Assembly (NCBI GenBank): GCA_017444325.1
Contig: JAFSWV010000170.1
Span: forward strand, 1-7,491
Direction: 5' to 3'
Origin: a bacterium
GTDB lineage: Bacteria; Auribacterota; UBA3054
DNA length: 7,491 nucleotides
Positions within the stretch are counted from its first letter, which is position 1. Each line of letters begins with the position of its first letter. This document shows positions 5,822 to 7,491 of the stretch, one piece after another. The translations under genes were made by a program, and so were the position numbers. The notes under the pieces are model-generated. The model was not told where the DNA came from, made no database searches, and worked only from the letters and a program-made list of their open reading frames with translations.

Positions 5822-7491
5822 TTATTTGACTTTCGTGAGCTTCAGGACCGCGGAATCGTACTCCGGACGCATAGTGAAGCCGATGCCGACTTCCATAAGC
5901 ACTTCGCCGCTTAAGACTTCGCCGTTGACAACGGTGTGAAGCTTGGGATTGCCCTTCTTGTCAAGAACGTAGTTGACTTCCTCAACTTTGTACTTGGCCT
6001 TGGGGTCCAAGCCCTGGAGTTTTACGGGCGGCGGATAGTCGCCGCAATAGACCATGTTGAGGCCGTAGAAGAACTGCACGGCTTTGGATTTGGTCTTGTC
6101 AACGTACATGATGGAAGCGTAATTCTCCTTGTAAGGAGACACAAGGCGGTAGAGGTCGCCCTGCTGGACGATAGGACGGATCTCCTTCTTGTAAAGGGCG
6201 ACGGCCTTGGTGGAGAATTCCAGCTCTTCTTCCGTCATGTTCTTGGGATGCAGCTCGAGGCCGAGGCGGCCGGACATGGCGACGTCAAAGCGGTACTTGA
6301 TGGGCGTGACGCGGCCGGTCTGATGGCTTGGAACGGCGGTGACGTGGCAGGCCATGGCGTTGGCGGGATAGAACTGCGTTTCGCCCCACTGGATGAAGAT
6401 ACGCTGCCTGGCATCCGTGTCGTCGGAGCCCCAGAATTCCTCAGCGTGCTGCTGGAAACCATACTCCGCGTGGGCGCCGCCGGAAGAGCAGGCCTGGAAG
6501 ATGATCTTGGGGTATTTCTTGCGCAGCTTTGCGATGAGCTCATAGACGCCCATGGTGTAGTCGAACCAGAGGTTGGCGCATCTTTCGCCTTTTAAAAAAT
6601 CCGAGCCGTAGTTCATGAAGTCCGCGTTGGCGTCCCATTTGATGTAAGAGAGGCCCGGAGCGGCTTTCAAAACGGCGTCGATCTGGTTGAAGATGTTTTC
6701 TCTGACTTTGGGGTTGCTCATGTCGAGGACGACCTGGGTGGCGCCGCGGCCGCAGCGCAAGACCCTGTTCTCCCCTCTTATGATCCATTCCGGATGATCG
6801 TGGGCGATCTGGCTTCTGGTGTTGGCCATTTCCGGCTCGAACCAGAGACCGAGCTTAAGGCCGCGCTTTTTTGCCTGCTTGACCAGGTAATTGAGGCCCT
6901 TGGGAAGCTTGTCCCTGTTCCAAGTCCAGTCTCCCAAGCCGGTGCAGCCGTTGTTGCGGACGAATTCGCCCTGGGCGAACCAGCCGTCGTCGATGACGAA
7001 CATTTCGCCGCCGATCCTCTTGACGCCGTCCATCATGTCGAGCAGCACCTGGTCGGAAAGGCTGAAGTAGGCGCCTTCCCAGCTGTTAAGAAGCACGCTT
7101 CTCAGTTCATGCCCCCTGGGGATCGTGAAGTCCCTGGCCCAGGTGTGGAAATTGCGGGAGACCTGGCCTTTTCCCTTGTCGGAGTAGGTGAGTAAGAATT
7201 TCGGCAGCGTCAAGGTTTTGCCGGGGTCCAGAATGTAGGGGCCGGAAAGGTTGGCGGCGCCGCCGTAAATGTGCAGATCATCGTTGGCGTCATGCAACAG
7301 ATCGATGTGCCAGGAGCCGGACCAGGCCAGGGCGCCGGCAATGATCTGTCCTTCCGTTTCCGTAGCCTTTCCACCTATGGAAAGCATAAAGGAGGGGTTG
7401 TTGCCCCAGGCGTCCCTGACGCCGGACCTGGCGTCAAGTTCGATGTGCCCGCCGCGGGGGATCTCGCTTTCCGCAACGAAAGCTTCCGAAG
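5822..7491 (-). CDS. Alpha-galactosidase, glycoside hydrolase family 36 (5' end outside the window)
   Basis: The enzyme hydrolyses terminal alpha-1,6-linked (and related) galactose from oligosaccharides such as raffinose and melibiose or from galactomannan, by a retaining mechanism. The frame is open to the right edge, and 555 residues are visible. The family is usually about 700-750 residues, so roughly 150-200 N-terminal residues are missing. The ATG at 7387 is internal, since 34 matching codons precede it. Visible parts are the end of the N-terminal beta domain, the catalytic barrel (LLNSWEGAYF, IDDGWF, LGLWFEPEMAN, VVLDMSNPKV) and a C-terminal beta domain. The nucleophile is the Asp in YIKWDAN (6632-6634). 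The acid/base is the first Asp in WGSDDTDA (6422-6424), 70 residues later, the same spacing as D478/D548 in Geobacillus AgaA as I recall it. The substrate motif CSSGG is present. KWDMNR, common in relatives, is KWDANA here. The location is unknown because the N-terminus is not visible. Confidence 0.93.
   Translation of the reverse strand, partial: SEAFVAESEIPRGGHIELDARSGVRDAWGNNPSFMLSIGGKATETEGQIIAGALAWSGSWHIDLLHDANDDLHIYGGAANLSGPYILDPGKTLTLPKFLLTYSDKGKGQVSRNFHTWARDFTIPRGHELRSVLLNSWEGAYFSLSDQVLLDMMDGVKRIGGEMFVIDDGWFAQGEFVRNNGCTGLGDWTWNRDKLPKGLNYLVKQAKKRGLKLGLWFEPEMANTRSQIAHDHPEWIIRGENRVLRCGRGATQVVLDMSNPKVRENIFNQIDAVLKAAPGLSYIKWDANADFMNYGSDFLKGERCANLWFDYTMGVYELIAKLRKKYPKIIFQACSSGGAHAEYGFQQHAEEFWGSDDTDARQRIFIQWGETQFYPANAMACHVTAVPSHQTGRVTPIKYRFDVAMSGRLGLELHPKNMTEEELEFSTKAVALYKKEIRPIVQQGDLYRLVSPYKENYASIMYVDKTKSKAVQFFYGLNMVYCGDYPPPVKLQGLDPKAKYKVEEVNYVLDKKGNPKLHTVVNGEVLSGEVLMEVGIGFTMRPEYDSAVLKLTKVK

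Noticed and set aside
7385..7387. The ATG at 7387 as the start of the alpha-galactosidase
   Set aside because: The frame stays open for 34 more codons to the window edge and continues the family's N-terminal beta domain. No ribosome binding site precedes it.
1..7491. tRNA or rRNA genes, CRISPR arrays, insertion sequences and riboswitches
   Set aside because: No cloverleaf, repeat-spacer array, transposase frame or long leader structure was found; the intergenic gaps are about 100 bases or less apart from the one upstream of gene B, which holds the promoter and terminator described.

Overview
The window looks like a piece of a genome from the PVC group, most likely a gut or anoxic member of Kiritimatiellae or Lentisphaeria (Verrucomicrobiota). 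This is an inference from three things: paired secreted proteins with formylglycine-generating-enzyme (FGE, SUMF1) type domains on variable N-terminal modules, a PEP-CTERM-like sorting segment, and a GH36 alpha-galactosidase next to an exported beta-helix protein. No rRNA or other phylogenetic marker is present.

Layout. A DMT/EamA permease (39-941, +) is the only plus-strand gene. Its transcript probably starts only a few bases before its ATG. It converges with a 2-bp gap on four minus-strand genes. Read in their own direction (right to left) these are: a GH36 alpha-galactosidase cut by the right edge (5822 to beyond 7491), an exported parallel beta-helix protein (4439-5755), a secreted FGE-like protein here called B (2725-4287), and a second FGE-like protein here called A (944-2623).

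Transcription units. The galactosidase and beta-helix genes are 66 bp apart with no clear terminator between them, so they may be co-transcribed, although a candidate internal promoter is visible. GC-rich hairpins with T-runs close the beta-helix gene (around 4383-4413) and gene B (around 2681-2705). Genes B and A therefore appear to be separate units with their own promoters.

How the genes may work together. The galactosidase would remove terminal alpha-galactose from oligosaccharides or glycans. The beta-helix protein has a fold common among carbohydrate-active and surface proteins. The permease would move a small metabolite of unknown identity. A and B share a C-terminal FGE-like domain, but both lack the first of the two copper-binding cysteines of true FGE, so they are probably binding or structural domains rather than sulfatase activators.

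The most unusual item is gene A. Its reading frame carries, in order, a signal peptide, a beta-rich domain, a complete PEP-CTERM-like segment in the middle of the chain, a second signal-peptide-like segment with an apparent cleavage site, and then the FGE-like domain. It looks like two exported proteins fused into one chain. The C-terminal ends of A and B also differ in a pattern resembling the variable regions of C-type-lectin-fold proteins targeted by diversity-generating retroelements, although no reverse transcriptase or template repeat lies in the window.
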